From Kappaphycus alvarezii (Eukaryota > Rhodophyta > Florideophyceae > Gigartinales > Solieriaceae), in contig NADL03000034.1 of NCBI GenBank assembly GCA_002205965.3, positions 248,001 to 312,000 on the forward strand: 64,000 bases of DNA, in the 5' to 3' direction. The notes under the pieces were generated by a model. It was not told where the DNA came from and did not search any database. It saw only the letters and a program-made list of their open reading frames with translations. Both the position numbers and the translations under genes were made by a program. Shown one piece after another: positions 31,034 to 41,245 of the stretch (positions are counted from its first letter, which is position 1; each line of letters starts with the position of its first letter).

Positions 31034-32481
31034 CTATCCATTCCTTCTCTTTCTCTCTGAAGAGAACTTCGTCACCGGATAGTAAACTCTGTCCGAAGCA
31101 GAAGGGACATTACTACTTAACGCAGTTGTAATACGTCTTTCTGCAATGATAGTGTTCATTTCCATCATGGCATCGGCAATAATTTTCATGCGTTCACTTT
31201 GCTGGGGTAGTCTTGAGTTTAAAACTGGGAACCTCGGTTGGATTCCAAATACCAGAAATGAAGGGACTAAACCATTTTCTCCAATGGTGTCATTCATGCT
31301 TTGTTAGCAATCTCGAGGAGAAGCTCCTTTCTGATGTGGGGGTACATTCGATGAACCTTTCGAAAGATACGGCGTAGCGGAGCATGAAGTCGTTCCCCTA
31401 TACCGAGAGAGTTATGGGCTTCAACACCAGAAATTCTAAGTTTGATTCCACATCCATTCAAGATGTCTTTCCATCGGGGAGAGTTAAATACTGATCCTGC
31501 GTCGGTCCGAATCTGATTAGGGTATCCAGAGTACTTTAGACACCAGGCCTCAAGAAAAGCAAGCCAGATTCCTTCAACACTCTGATTGTATCCTGAGCTC
31601 GGGTCTAAGAAAACGGCGCTTGAAAAATGAGTGGCTGTATCGATAACATGGAGGACTGGATGATTGTTGATAAACATTAAATCTAGAGATAGTTCGTCAC
31701 CAAAAACCAGTTCATCTGTATCTTGCATGGATACCTTGAAGCGAATGGGAGTAGGACCAAGACGTTGACATGTATCGCAATGTCGCGAAATTTTCTCGAG
31801 GATTTGTTTCGTATTAGCATCACACTCTTCCGGTCGGGCCTTTTTGAGAAGATTCAATAATTTTTCAGTGGAAGGGTGATGGAAACCTCGATGGAGTTTA
31901 GTCAGCTCGCTATGGGTAAAGTTGATGACACTTTGGTTCCATAGAAGGTAAGCATGACCATTTTTGCGAACAACAGGCATCTTCCATTGCAGGACTGGAT
32001 TACACATAGTGTTTTCCACGTTGTTGAAATAAACCTGTATCCTGTCAAGTGTGTCAAGTCCAAGCAAGAATGGTATCTGAATTGACGACATCAACCTGAA
32101 AGATATAGGAGATGTGGGCAGAGGGATCAGAATACCAATCGAGCCGATAGCACGCTGAACGTGTTGTCCAAACCTGTATAGGTTTCTGCTTTTTTTCATC
32201 TTGAATTTATTACCCATGAATCTACAATACGCACGGGCTTGCTGAAGACCAATGACTGTTCTTTGAGCACCAGAGTCAATGCATGCCCCTTGCCATTCCG
32301 TTTGCCCTTTCAGGCTCAGTTTTCTGTGGAAGGCAACCGTTTCTGCATCAGTCAAGAAAACATCATGGGGAAGTATGTGTTTTTGATGAAATTGGATACG
32401 TCGACTGAAGTTAGAACTTATATCGACTCTAGATGGAGTCCTACTTTTCTGGAGAGCAGTACCGAATGAAAATCTTTCCAT
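31034..32481 (-). pseudogene. Protease and integrase of Copia B
   Basis: 395 uninterrupted codons, then a short overlapping frame. The protease site is ACIDSGAQRTVIGL (DSG triad intact). The integrase has the zinc domain LHRGFHHPSTEKLL...CDTCQR (His-His-Cys-Cys), first catalytic Asp in ELSLDLMFINNHPVLHVID, second in QIRTDAGSVFNSPRW, and Glu in GVEAHNSLGIGERLHAPLRR. The DDE triad is therefore complete, and this is the best preserved integrase in the window. The last frame (31,297-31,034) gives VPSFLVFGIQPRFP and the C-terminal region. Confidence 0.85.
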
Positions 32482-32630
32482 ACGGGAGGGTGATTTACTG
32501 TTCCTTAAAGAAAATTTTCAGGACCAAAGTCTACATCAAAGCTCTCTGTATAGGATCCCATGATGTCATTGTGAAAATTTTCAGCCGTAACTGGGATTTC
32601 TTGCTCATTGGGACATTATTTCCTTCATCT

Positions 32631-34060
32631 TCATTGAGCAGTCAATTTTCTCCTCAGTGTCGTTGAACGGATCTTCTGCGTCCTCATTATCACTAAACAT
32701 GGCATCTTCGACTTGTTGACATAGTTCGAAGAGGATTTGCTAGCACGACCTGGATTTCTGCTTAACGCATTGCTGACATTATTCATGACATTCCGAGGCA
32801 TAGGGCATTCTCGAATGAAATGATTTTTGTCTCCACAATTGTTACACCGGCGAACATTTCCGAAGCGGTCAAGACCATTTTTGCCGGGTGTATCCTTACG
32901 ATAGCCATTGGAACGATTGGATTGTTCTTGACGGCGTAGATATGACGCGGGAGCAGACGAACGCGATCCTGGTTTACGGGGCTTACCATATGTTCCGTGG
33001 TTGAAGTAGAGACCAGGAATATTCGGAATTGTCGGAGGTGCGTTCGGTCTCAATGAGGGTTCCGAACGACCAGGAGCTTTGGAATCTCTCTGGTTTCCTT
33101 CAATCTCTTCTTGATTTATCAACCAACTTGAATCAGAGAAGTGTACAGCTGTTGAAAATTCCACTGGGGTTTTGCCGATAGAGCATTTGCGATTGATGCT
33201 TTAGCCCAGGGCGCACCAACGACAGCCTTATAGAGGTACTCGACTTTGTCTTCCTCAGACCTGTGCTGCGGGGGACCTTGCGGAGCAAATTTGGTGATTG
33301 TCTCCCTTAGTTCTTCCAATGCCTCAGGCACAGTACAACGCTTGCTTTCGATTACAGCGGAAAGTCTTAAGCTTTGAAGGTGTTTACGAATTCGATTCTG
33401 ACGGGTAGAACTATTGTATTCTTCCCTCATAATAGCTACCGCTTCCGAAAACATTTCACAGCGCCCAGAGATATGCTCACGGTAGAACCGTTTCGCTTCA
33501 CCTTCGAAAACGTTATGGAAGTATTGCAACTTCTTATCGTTAGGGAGTTCATAATCCGTGGTGGCATCGAGGTAGTTGGATATGTATTCGTTGATATCCT
33601 CACCAAGTTTACCTGTAAACTTTTCCGCGTATTTGAAACGAGTTGCAAGGTTGTGAGCAACCCTCGAATCGTCAGCATAGCGAGATTTCTCATTAACTTG
33701 AGAGGTTGAATGGACTTCATTATGTCTTTTCGCACTAGCGAGTACGGCATATGCTTCGTTCTTATCCTGTTCCGACCGATAAAGCATTGATGGGATTCCC
33801 CAGGAAATACGCGAATTTTCTGGATGCTGAGTGTACTCCAGCCCTTGTAGTTGCAAGTAGTCGCGGAGAAGCCTGAACAGTACCGCAGGGCCAGAAAGAA
33901 ATTCTGTGTTGTAAAGGATTTCCACGGGGAGATCTTCGCGAAGGCCAATTATCGCATCTTCATGCGAAGGTTGCGGGTCGGCATTTATGTAAAGAGAAAG
34001 AGCAGCTTTAACGTTACAATTGACGGGGAAATTGGTTTATATGCGTTGATGGTTTATATG
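32631..34060 (-). pseudogene. Gag of Copia B
   Basis: The N-terminal frame is open from about 34,060 to 33,119 with no ATG before VEILYNTEFLSGPAVLF, so it may be translated from an upstream start. It contains the helical capsid region (FTGKLGEDINEYISNYLDAT, EGEAKRFYREHISG). A frame change at about 33,140 leads to the C-terminal frame (33,164-32,631) with the zinc knuckle CNNCGDKNHFIRECP and a basic Ser/Asn-rich tail. Gag packages the element RNA into virus-like particles. Confidence 0.75.
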
Positions 34061-34066
34061 CGTTAA
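34034..34066 (-). promoter_or_regulatory. Duplicated TATA-like element between the zinc-finger ORF and gag of Copia B
   Basis: The 17-bp segment ggtttatatgcgttgat is followed directly by ggtttatatgcgttaa; on the coding strand each reads ACGCATATAAACC. They lie just upstream of the gag frame and could be an internal promoter. Only sequence resemblance supports this. Confidence 0.35.
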
Positions 34067-34179
34067 GGCATTTCTATATACTCCAGAGTGACCATCTTGA
34101 GGTGCCCCTTTTCAACGGTTCCTGATGATAAGGAATTTAGTCTTTAGGTATAGGGGGGTTGGAACTATTTAAAGAAGTC

Positions 34180-34883
34180 CTAGCGGAGTCGCTCGTTCTT
34201 GACGTGCTTCTTGGTGAGAATATGACGATCGGCGTCAGGCTTGTTGTGGATGGTGATATTGCACAACTCGCAGTGGAAACCCCTCGGGTTTTCGAGTTTC
34301 CAGACCTTGTAAATGTGGTCCTTACCTTTCTTGTGGACGTTGAGCTGCAGGTGAGATGAAAAATTGCGGTCGCAAGTCTCGCAATGGGCTTGACGTGTCT
34401 TGCCCTTCTTCTTTATCCTGATGCGGTCGTTCGCTACGCGGTAAATGTGGTGCGAAAGCCCTTCTTCTATCGGCCTCAGCTGACGAGAGCTAGAAGCACG
34501 GGCGCGCGGAGCTTCGGGCGTCGCGGTAGGGACTGGGAGCCTTGGAATTCGAACGGTGGGTGTGGAGGAGGAGGATAGGCAGCGGTAGAAGGCGGTGCGG
34601 GAGGAGGCGGAGTACGAGAAGAGGAAGCCGCGGTGACAGGTCGTCCGGAAGGGAGGAGGGCGGTGTCTAAATTTACTACCGGTGCTGCCGGGGCAGAGAG
34701 GATATTGTCACCGGGCGTTGACTTAGGGGAGAAAGAACGTTCTCCCGGTACTTCCTCCGCGGCGCTCACTGCCTCGTGATCGATGAGAGCAGGGGCCACG
34801 TTCCGTTCCTCGTCAGAGTCAAGCTCTGAACCGAAGACGTCCTCCAGGTGTTCACGTAGCGTAGACACTATGTAGAAACCCAC
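34180..34883 (-). CDS. Extra ORF in Copia B: acidic/Pro-rich region plus two C2H2 zinc fingers
   Basis: It lies between the 5' LTR and gag, on the element's coding strand. Its N-terminal part (34,883-34,476) is acidic (EDVFGSELDSDEERN) and then Pro/Ser/Ala-rich. Coding then changes frame; the second frame is open from 34,707 to a TAG at 34,180-34,182 and ends with two fingers: HCETCDRNFSSHLQLNVH with KKGKDH (34,386 to about 34,318) and FHCELCNITIHNKPDADRH with KKH (34,278 to about 34,204). Spacing C-X2-C-X12-H-X5-H is that of the JAZ/U1-type RNA- or DNA-binding finger. There is no ATG at the start; an AG acceptor-like GACCAG|TG immediately precedes it, so a spliced message is possible. Not seen in Copia A, C or D here. 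It may be a captured host gene or an accessory element gene; function unknown. Confidence 0.6.
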
Positions 34884-35464
34884 TGGTCAGTATGTTAGAT
34901 ACCTTTTTTTTACCTGCAATAAATGCTAAGGTTAAATTACTAGTTATAAGATACCCTGTAGTGATACCTAGAACAGCTAGGTGACCAAAGCAAGCTAGAG
35001 CTTAAAACAAAAAGGCACAAACGGGTAAAGAAATGTAGCAACAGCTTCCAACAACGAAGTAGCCAACCACAACCAGCAATCCAAGTAGATTCCCAACCAG
35101 TACCAAGAGCGCGTAGAACCACAGCCAGACTACAACCAAGCACAGTGTAGGAGTAGACAGACCCAAGCGAATGCGACAGCACCAGACCAACACAGTAGAC
35201 CAGAACCAGGAACTCCAGACAGTCAAGATGAAGCAGATGAGCACAAAGAATGTACAGAACGGAGACCAAGCTGCAAATACCAAGACTATGAGCGAAAGCG
35301 AAACCAGAACCGATACCAGCACCAAAAAAACAGGCTAGAGTATTTACCACTGACCAACCCTAACCCAAAACAGCAGAGAAGCAGCAAGAGTTTTCAAAGC
35401 AGCAATGGAGATGCAATACGATTCAAGTCAGCAGAGCGGGGAGGGCGAAAGTTAAATTCCGGAA
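34884..35464 (-). other. Leader of Copia B between 5' LTR and the zinc-finger ORF
   Basis: About 580 bp, T- and G-rich on the coding strand from 35,350 to 34,980, which opens long hydrophobic frames by lack of stops; I do not believe they code. A donor-like CAGTG|GTAAAT at about 35,345 and acceptors at about 34,915 (TTGCAG) and 34,885 (GACCAG) could define an intron leading to the zinc-finger ORF. Confidence 0.4.
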
Positions 35465-35876
35465 TGTGGTTTCGCCCCGGAGATGAGCGGGGGCGAGAGC
35501 CGAATCTCGACCAATTGTTTTGTGCTATACCGAGCACAATAATGGGGGGGAAGGAGGCACACAAGTTTTGCTGTTGTTGTCGTTTTGTTCGTTGATGATG
35601 TTGTTGGTGATGGTGTGCGGGATGCAACACCATCAATCTCTTTATACTGTAGATTACCCTGCCTGAGGTGCCCAGGTCAGGAGTATACTGTAGACTAGCT
35701 GACAATATACTGTAGACTAGCTGCCAAAATACAGTACAGTTGCATAGCGTAACTGACAGTATAAAGCACAGTAAATTAATCTAAAATATATCAATTCTAG
35801 TCATCATACATAATGAATTGGAACTACAGTCGGTTGGCATTGTCCGCCTGACAAAAATCATCTCCTAATTCTAACA
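35465..35876 (-). repeat. 5' LTR of Copia B
   Basis: 412 bp, the promoter-side copy. The TATA box (35,641-35,646) and the two 18-bp direct repeats (35,684-35,701, 35,706-35,723) are conserved with the 3' copy. The repeats sit 40-80 bp upstream of the TATA box, a place where retrotransposon enhancers usually lie. Confidence 0.92.
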
Positions 35877-35881
35877 GTGGG
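35877..35881. other. Target-site duplication of Copia B, right copy (GTGGG)
   Basis: Identical to 28,852-28,856; together they fix the element ends to the base. Confidence 0.85.
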
Positions 35882-35889
35882 GCTAACTA

Positions 35890-35909
35890 TGTACAGTACA
35901 GTACAGTAG
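35890..35909. repeat. ACTGTAC/GTACAGT cluster
   Basis: TGTACAGTACAGTACAGTAG, 13 bp beyond the right end of Copia B, so in the pre-insertion target region. Confidence 0.7.
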
Positions 35910-36074
35910 TCCAAGTCATCACCTTTCCTCCACTGCAACCTCCTTTTTGGAAATGCTAACCTTCAGCTCACACGGGGCCCTTCCAACCATGGCGACTTCA
36001 ATCCACCCTAGCTTCGAAATCCGCTATCCTCCCCTTCCGCTTCCGCCTCTCTCCAAATTACCGATGTTGCTCCC

Positions 36075-36992
36075 ATGCATGGCGGCCTCGCTCCACCTCA
36101 TTGCGACTTCACTGCGCCGGGAAACCATGCGAAGCAGACGCGCTTTCCCTTCACCGAGACCTGGGACCTCTTTTTTCTGCGTGATGTCAGCGAAGTTGAT
36201 GCCCACATTCCGTGCTTGCTACAAGGCGAGGCATACATGAAAAGGTTCTTAGAACGTTCAGGAAGCTCGTGGTTGCTGTTGTATTTAGGTGCATGCAGAA
36301 GCTGTCTATAAAAAAACTGAACGATCGTTTTAGATGCCTTGCAGCTCGCCGCCGTGAAGATGTCACGGATAATGCGGCTTCTTCGGGGATCATCAATATA
36401 CATGGTGGGAGAGAGGTTCTTGACAACCTGATTGCAGAAATTGATGAGGAGATGGCGGCAATTCGCGCTGAAAAAACTAGCAGATTGTTCATGAGAAATG
36501 TTTCTTTGCCGCTAGCGAATCCATCCGTGCTTTTGCCCTTAAATGAGGCAATGAACTGGAAAAAGAGTTCGGAGACAGCAGCAATCGTCACAGATCTGGT
36601 TGTGCTCCCAGTTCCTCGAAAAAATATGCGAGAAGAATGGAAATAGCTACATCAATCTATGAAATATTGGCTGAACGCACGGAGGAAGTTCTAAAGCGAC
36701 GGAAACTGGACCATAAGAGACTCTTTTACGTAGAAGACGAGCGACTCTGGATCTAAGGAAACAGGGCAGGGAAAGAAATAGCTCGTTTTGAAGCTGTGCA
36801 GTGAGCTACCGATCGTTGCATTTATTTAGATCGGATATATCTTCCAATAGTAAAACACCCAAACTTTTCCCCTTTATTTAGGTAAAGGGACTTGAGCTTG
36901 AGAAAGACAAACGTCAACTGCCTAGAAGGAAGCACATGGTTGGGATTCTGAAATTTCTTTCAAAAGCAATTGGCCTCCAAAAAGATGATTGA
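36075..36992 (+). pseudogene. Myb/SANT-like (trihelix-type) DNA-binding protein remnant
   Basis: Coding-looking segments occur in three frames. First: RFPFTETWDLFFLRDVSEVD (about 36,140-36,200), resembling the first helix of Myb/SANT-like domains (W and acidic residues, DxxLLRxV). Second (36,212-36,646): KKLNDRFRCLAARRREDVTD, ASSGI, and REVLDNLIAEIDEEMAAIRA, the second half and acidic helix of that family. Third (36,636-36,755): a charged helical segment IYEILAERTEEVLKRRKL. After a possible intron (acceptor TTTATTTAG at 36,881) a last piece reads GLELEKDKRQLPRRKHMVG to a TGA at 36,990. It may be a spliced gene with sequencing errors or a pseudogene; many algal and oomycete genomes carry large families of this kind. 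The identification is by pattern only. Confidence 0.4.
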
Positions 36993-39395
36993 GCCGCGCG
37001 CTTTGCGTGTGCAGCACTCATTGAAAGTGCGATCGGATCTTAGATGCCGGTGGCGGTTGAGGAGATGAGTAGCTTTAAATCGGTGAGTGAGCTGATACAG
37101 TGCAAGATATATTGAGGATAAGAGCAAGACGCAGTCGTCTTATAAAAAAGTATCTTCAAACTCTTTTCCGCAAGCGACGCATATCCCACCTCCTTACATG
37201 ATCGTTACTCCGTCCGCCACCTATCAATTTGTGCGCGATAGCGCACCGTGCTACTTTTGCGTCGCGTTGGTTCACTTTTGTTGTGTTAACAACTACATAA
37301 TTTTCAGTTTTTTGGTCTGTGAACGTTTTGCTCTACTGATGAGCTCGATTGGCGAGCTCATTTTTTTACGCAGCCGATCCTTGCCTAAACTTCTGTTCTT
37401 CACCTACAACCATGTTCGTCTGGGCCCAGAGCCACAGAAGCCATCCTGGTCGTCGTCATTCAATAGTGGGCAGGCTCTATCTTCTGCGGATGGCGCCCCT
37501 TTTACATTCAGCCCCAAAAGTATCCACAAGAAGACGTCAATGAGGGGAGGGGAATTGGGTTGGTTTACTGTGAGTAATGGAAAGGTTGGGAGTCCTCTGT
37601 ACTTGTAATGAAACCATTGGCAGGACCTATATTGCAAGTGCTTGAGCGTGTGTACCAACTAGAAAGTAGCTGGTAGACCGGTTGACGTCAATGAGGAGAG
37701 CGGGCGATTTGATTACGAGCTCAGAAGTAGTGACGAAATTGCTCTTTTTAAATATGACTCAACACAATTTACCTCTAGAACAGTCAATGCCACAGTAATT
37801 ACTCAGCACAGCGTCTAAAGAAGAAATTGGGTTATTCATCATTTGACGATGTGCAGCCCCTGCCTTCTTCGGAAGCTGGCCCTACTACATTCTACCCCGA
37901 AGATGCTTCGGGCAGGCACCAAGAGCACGGATATTTCATCTGGTTTGCCTCTCCAGGGTCCCGAACTAAACCGAAAATCTGTGGGTGCCAGGTAGCTGGA
38001 GGAATTGGGGTCACTTCAACTCAAAGGAGGGTGACAAAGTTGACGACGAATGTTCTAGTTCATAATTGGGCTTAGGGTTTATTGAGGAGATAGTGTAGCA
38101 GTGGGTAACACTGGAGGATGACGATTTTCACTGGTTGTGCGTTCATGTTTAAGATAAGACTCACCCAACCGGAATCTTAGCGCACAAATATTTAGAACTA
38201 AATCACCCTTGTTCTAATGGCACCAATTTTCCTCATCTCCTCAAAAGTTCGTAGCTTAAGTTTCTACACCTGCATAAATAAGTGCGTCGTCTGGTGACCA
38301 ACCGCTCCCCCCAACTGTTCAGCGGTCCCTTCCATGTGAGATTCACCGGGACTTTCACGGCGGGACAAGAGTGCTCCACGGCATTATCGGGTCGAGCCTA
38401 TTCATTGGAGTACGAATTAGCAATACGTTTCTCGTTCTTACAGCCTCTCCTCAAATTCATGTTAACCCCTTGGGATACTTAGTTATATCTCTACATACTG
38501 AGGACCTGCTTAGGCGTACTTCGGATTAACCAACTCTTATGCTTTCCACTTTTTACACTCAGATAGAGTGTCACACCCCCTATTTCCCTTCTACCAAAAG
38601 TTCAGTTCTCTCCCATAATACTATGTGACTAGGCTACTTACAGCTCCTGCTCCTTTCTTTGTCATGCTTCCTTCAACCGTACCGACCGAATCCGACATTT
38701 TATTCGCGGTTATGCCCCCGCCTAAATAGCTAGCAGTGAAAATGAAGTGCTCTCGTTTGTCGAGCATATGAGATCTGCACGTATTTCGCTGCGTTCGGAA
38801 CGCAGATATGCAAATTGCGATTTAGGGACACTCAGACGTCTCATGCGACAAATTATTCACATGCCTCTTCTCCCTATGTTAGGCGCGTGCTGATAGGAAC
38901 ACTTCTCCCTCTGTTAGGCGCGTGCTGATAGGAACAATTTTTTGTCGCCGTCATCTACAGAGTTTTAGTTTACTGTACTACCTCTCCTTGTCCAAATTTG
39001 CTTATAGTTCCGGTCCTTCCTCGTCCTCCCTTAGCCTTGCTTATCATTACCTTCGTCCTTTCCAAATTTACCTCCATTTTATCAAGATATTTTATACTGT
39101 ATCTACCCCTCTGAATCAATCCCGAATCAAGTTCTTTTTTCCCTTTTAGCTTACCTCCACCTCCAAATTCGCTTTTTTGTGAAAAAGGGCGCAAATGCAC
39201 TACTACAACATCCCTTACAGAATTATTTTACCCATTCCTTATCTATAGAGCCTGCCCCGGGAGCCTATTTAAACCCCTTTATTCCAAGTTTTAAACGTCC
39301 CTGATTAATTTACTCATCACCCCTCTCCCCTCACACTCACCTTAAACACCCTCCATTGCCTCGAATTCCCCATAACCTACCAAAATGAACATTCT
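36993..39395. other. Spacer with no convincing gene
   Basis: Short frames only (for example 37,198-37,608 and 37,827-38,075 on the plus strand) without recognisable motifs. It contains a 2 x 35-bp tandem repeat at 38,867-38,936. Confidence 0.45.
38867..38936. repeat. Two-copy 35-bp tandem repeat
   Basis: The unit, starting cttctccctatgttaggcgc (38,867-38,901), is followed immediately by a second copy (38,902-38,936) with one substitution (ctatg to ctctg). No known function. Confidence 0.85.
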
Positions 39396-39878
39396 ATGCC
39401 CCTCAACAGTCTTTTCCAAAAATCGCCATCCCTGCCCCCTAAACTCTATCCCTTTGTCCCTTTCGGACCTATTGACCGCGAGAACTACCTGCGCCGGCAA
39501 ACCAAAAAAAGAAGGTCATCGAATTCGTGCGTCGACTTTTTCTTTAGGATGAGGCGGAGGATCTACGATAATAATAATTGGACGGAGGAAGAGGAGAAAG
39601 AGGAGAAAGATGAGGAAGAGGAAGATGATGAGGACGTGGAGGATGTGTATGAGGGAAAAGGGAGCACGGAAAGTGTTGGACTGGTAGGGCCTGGACTGGA
39701 GAGCAAGAAACAAGTAGTACAGACGCTGGAACCGGATGAAGATATCTTTAGTAGTTTAGATATCTCCCAGGAGGGAATAGAGAGCTATGAGCCGTTTGCA
39801 GATATTTGTGGGGACTGCTTGGGCAGCACGGATATTTTGGAGGAGTTGTTTGGATCTGATCTAGAGAATGGGAAATAA
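39396..39878 (+). CDS. Hypothetical acidic protein
   Basis: 160 codons. The N-terminus is Pro/Leu-rich and then basic (RRQTKKRRSS, a possible nuclear-localisation signal near residue 38); residues 63-85 are an almost unbroken Glu/Asp run; the rest is acidic with DEDIFSSLDIS and DILEELFGSD segments resembling acidic activation motifs. Composition differs from the shadow frames nearby, and a TATA-like TATTTAAA lies at 39,266, about 125 bp upstream. I do not recognise the family. It could be a small nuclear protein or a random frame in purine-rich sequence. Confidence 0.4.
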   Translation: MPLNSLFQKSPSLPPKLYPFVPFGPIDRENYLRRQTKKRRSSNSCVDFFFRMRRRIYDNNNWTEEEEKEEKDEEEEDDEDVEDVYEGKGSTESVGLVGPGLESKKQVVQTLEPDEDIFSSLDISQEGIESYEPFADICGDCLGSTDILEELFGSDLENGK

Positions 39879-40696
39879 GAGGACCTCATTGATTGTTGGT
39901 TTCTTAAGTATCTTTTGTTTAGAGTATATCATCCACACAAATTGTTTTTATGCACTTCCTGGTACCTTCTGTAGTTTTGTTCGGACTTTAGGGGTAGCCA
40001 AAACTCTATATAAGCTGAGTAAACTGCTTCCTCATGGAGAGGTCAAGCAAGTTGGCAGACAACTTCAAATCAAATCTCGAGTAGAAGGAAGTTCAGAGTC
40101 AACTACAGACACAAGAAACATTTACTTTACGCTAGTCATTGAGCATAGGTGGTAGACCCTGCCCCTTCCATACTTGCTTGTAGCCCTCTCAACTCTCTTC
40201 CATATACACTCCTTTTTGTTCGTTAAACTATACCACGGTAGCACTTTTGTCGCTCGCAACACCTCCTTCTTGGAGTAGTTGGTTCTAAGTATCTCTTCTC
40301 CCGACGATTTAACCCTATCACACTGCTTGTTGAATCAGCACTCATCGGCATTGTTGCAACCGGAATTGTTGCCGAACAATTTACCAACCTTTCCGCCACA
40401 AGTACCGCAACCATTGGCTCCCTAGTCATACGGGGCGAAGCAATGCACTGCCCTCGGGTTATGATACAGGGACGTTATCATTCCGGCGTTTCCCATGTTC
40501 TAGTTAAGGCGGAACTCTGCTGACGGTCAGTCTCACTCACCCCGTTTGGAGCGAAACACAAGCAGGGAAAGGGGTCAACAACCAGAACTCCTTTCGAATT
40601 AGTTGGAGGAAGCGTATCGTGGATGTCCCACGTCTACTGTAATGTGCTTCTTGGATTTCACCAATCCGAATGCGAAGTTAATTTCCACTGCTGCTC

Positions 40697-41245
40697 ATGA
40701 TGGGTAGTTCCCGCCCGCGTTCACATCTTTCCTCTGTGGTTATTAGCCTCCCAACGTCAGTTCGTACATCCCAACCGCCATCCACACTGTTACCTATTAA
40801 TGCGAGCGTGACGCCGGGGACGCCTGGAGGGGAATCCTCACCCTCTTTCGTGATGCTGCACGGGTTATCCTGCCCGATTTGGAAGAGTGTGTTCCCGCGG
40901 CGGTATATTATGAAGGTACAATTGTCGTTAACGCCCCACGCAAGACGAGGCTACCATTGTCCGGGTTGTTCAGCGGCTTTCAAGCAAGTAGATTCTCTCC
41001 AGGGACCCATTACCACTGCGGATCGTGGCGCGAAGAAACGGACGTGCCAATTGCGCGACCAAGAGTTCGGGCCAAAGCCTCTCATGAAGATGCACATCGA
41101 CCCGCTGCATTTGAAGAAGCACGGTCCCAGTGCTACGGCGGAAAGGCATTGGAACTCGATACCATCTCACTGGGCCCCGGAGAACGCATACGAAAACCCC
41201 AAACAAAGCATGTTTGCATCGTATGACGGAAGTTCTTCGCGTTAA
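40697..41245 (+). pseudogene. Decayed C2H2 zinc-finger ORF
   Basis: A 182-codon frame whose middle reads YHCPGCSAAFKQVDSLQ, about 12 residues of linker, then KRTCQLRDQEFGPKPLMKMH and a PLHLKKH end. This is the pattern of two adjacent classical C2H2 fingers (C-X2-C-X3-F-X5-L-X2-H), but finger 1 lacks its histidines and finger 2 has Arg for the second cysteine. The first 90 residues are Ser/Pro-rich. It is probably a pseudogene of a zinc-finger regulator. Confidence 0.4.

Larger units (their letters stand above)
28857..35876 (-). mobile_element. Copia-type LTR retrotransposon B with both LTRs and target duplication
   Basis: A complete 7,020-bp insertion. LTRs of 411 and 412 bp begin TGTTAG and end CA on the minus strand and differ at roughly eight positions (about 2 percent), indicating a recent insertion. 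It is flanked by the 5-bp duplication GTGGG (28,852-28,856 and 35,877-35,881). Right to left it carries the 5' LTR, a leader, a two-zinc-finger ORF, gag, protease, integrase, RT and RNase H, the Copia order. A purine-rich tract (GACGGTGGGAA) precedes the 3' LTR. Several frameshifts make the polyprotein non-contiguous. No standard tRNA primer-binding site (TGG...) directly follows the 5' LTR. Confidence 0.92.

Noticed and set aside
34940-35350. 136-codon hydrophobic, membrane-like frame in the Copia B leader
   Set aside because: Arises from T/G-rich sequence without stops; two frames are open together and no conserved pattern is visible.
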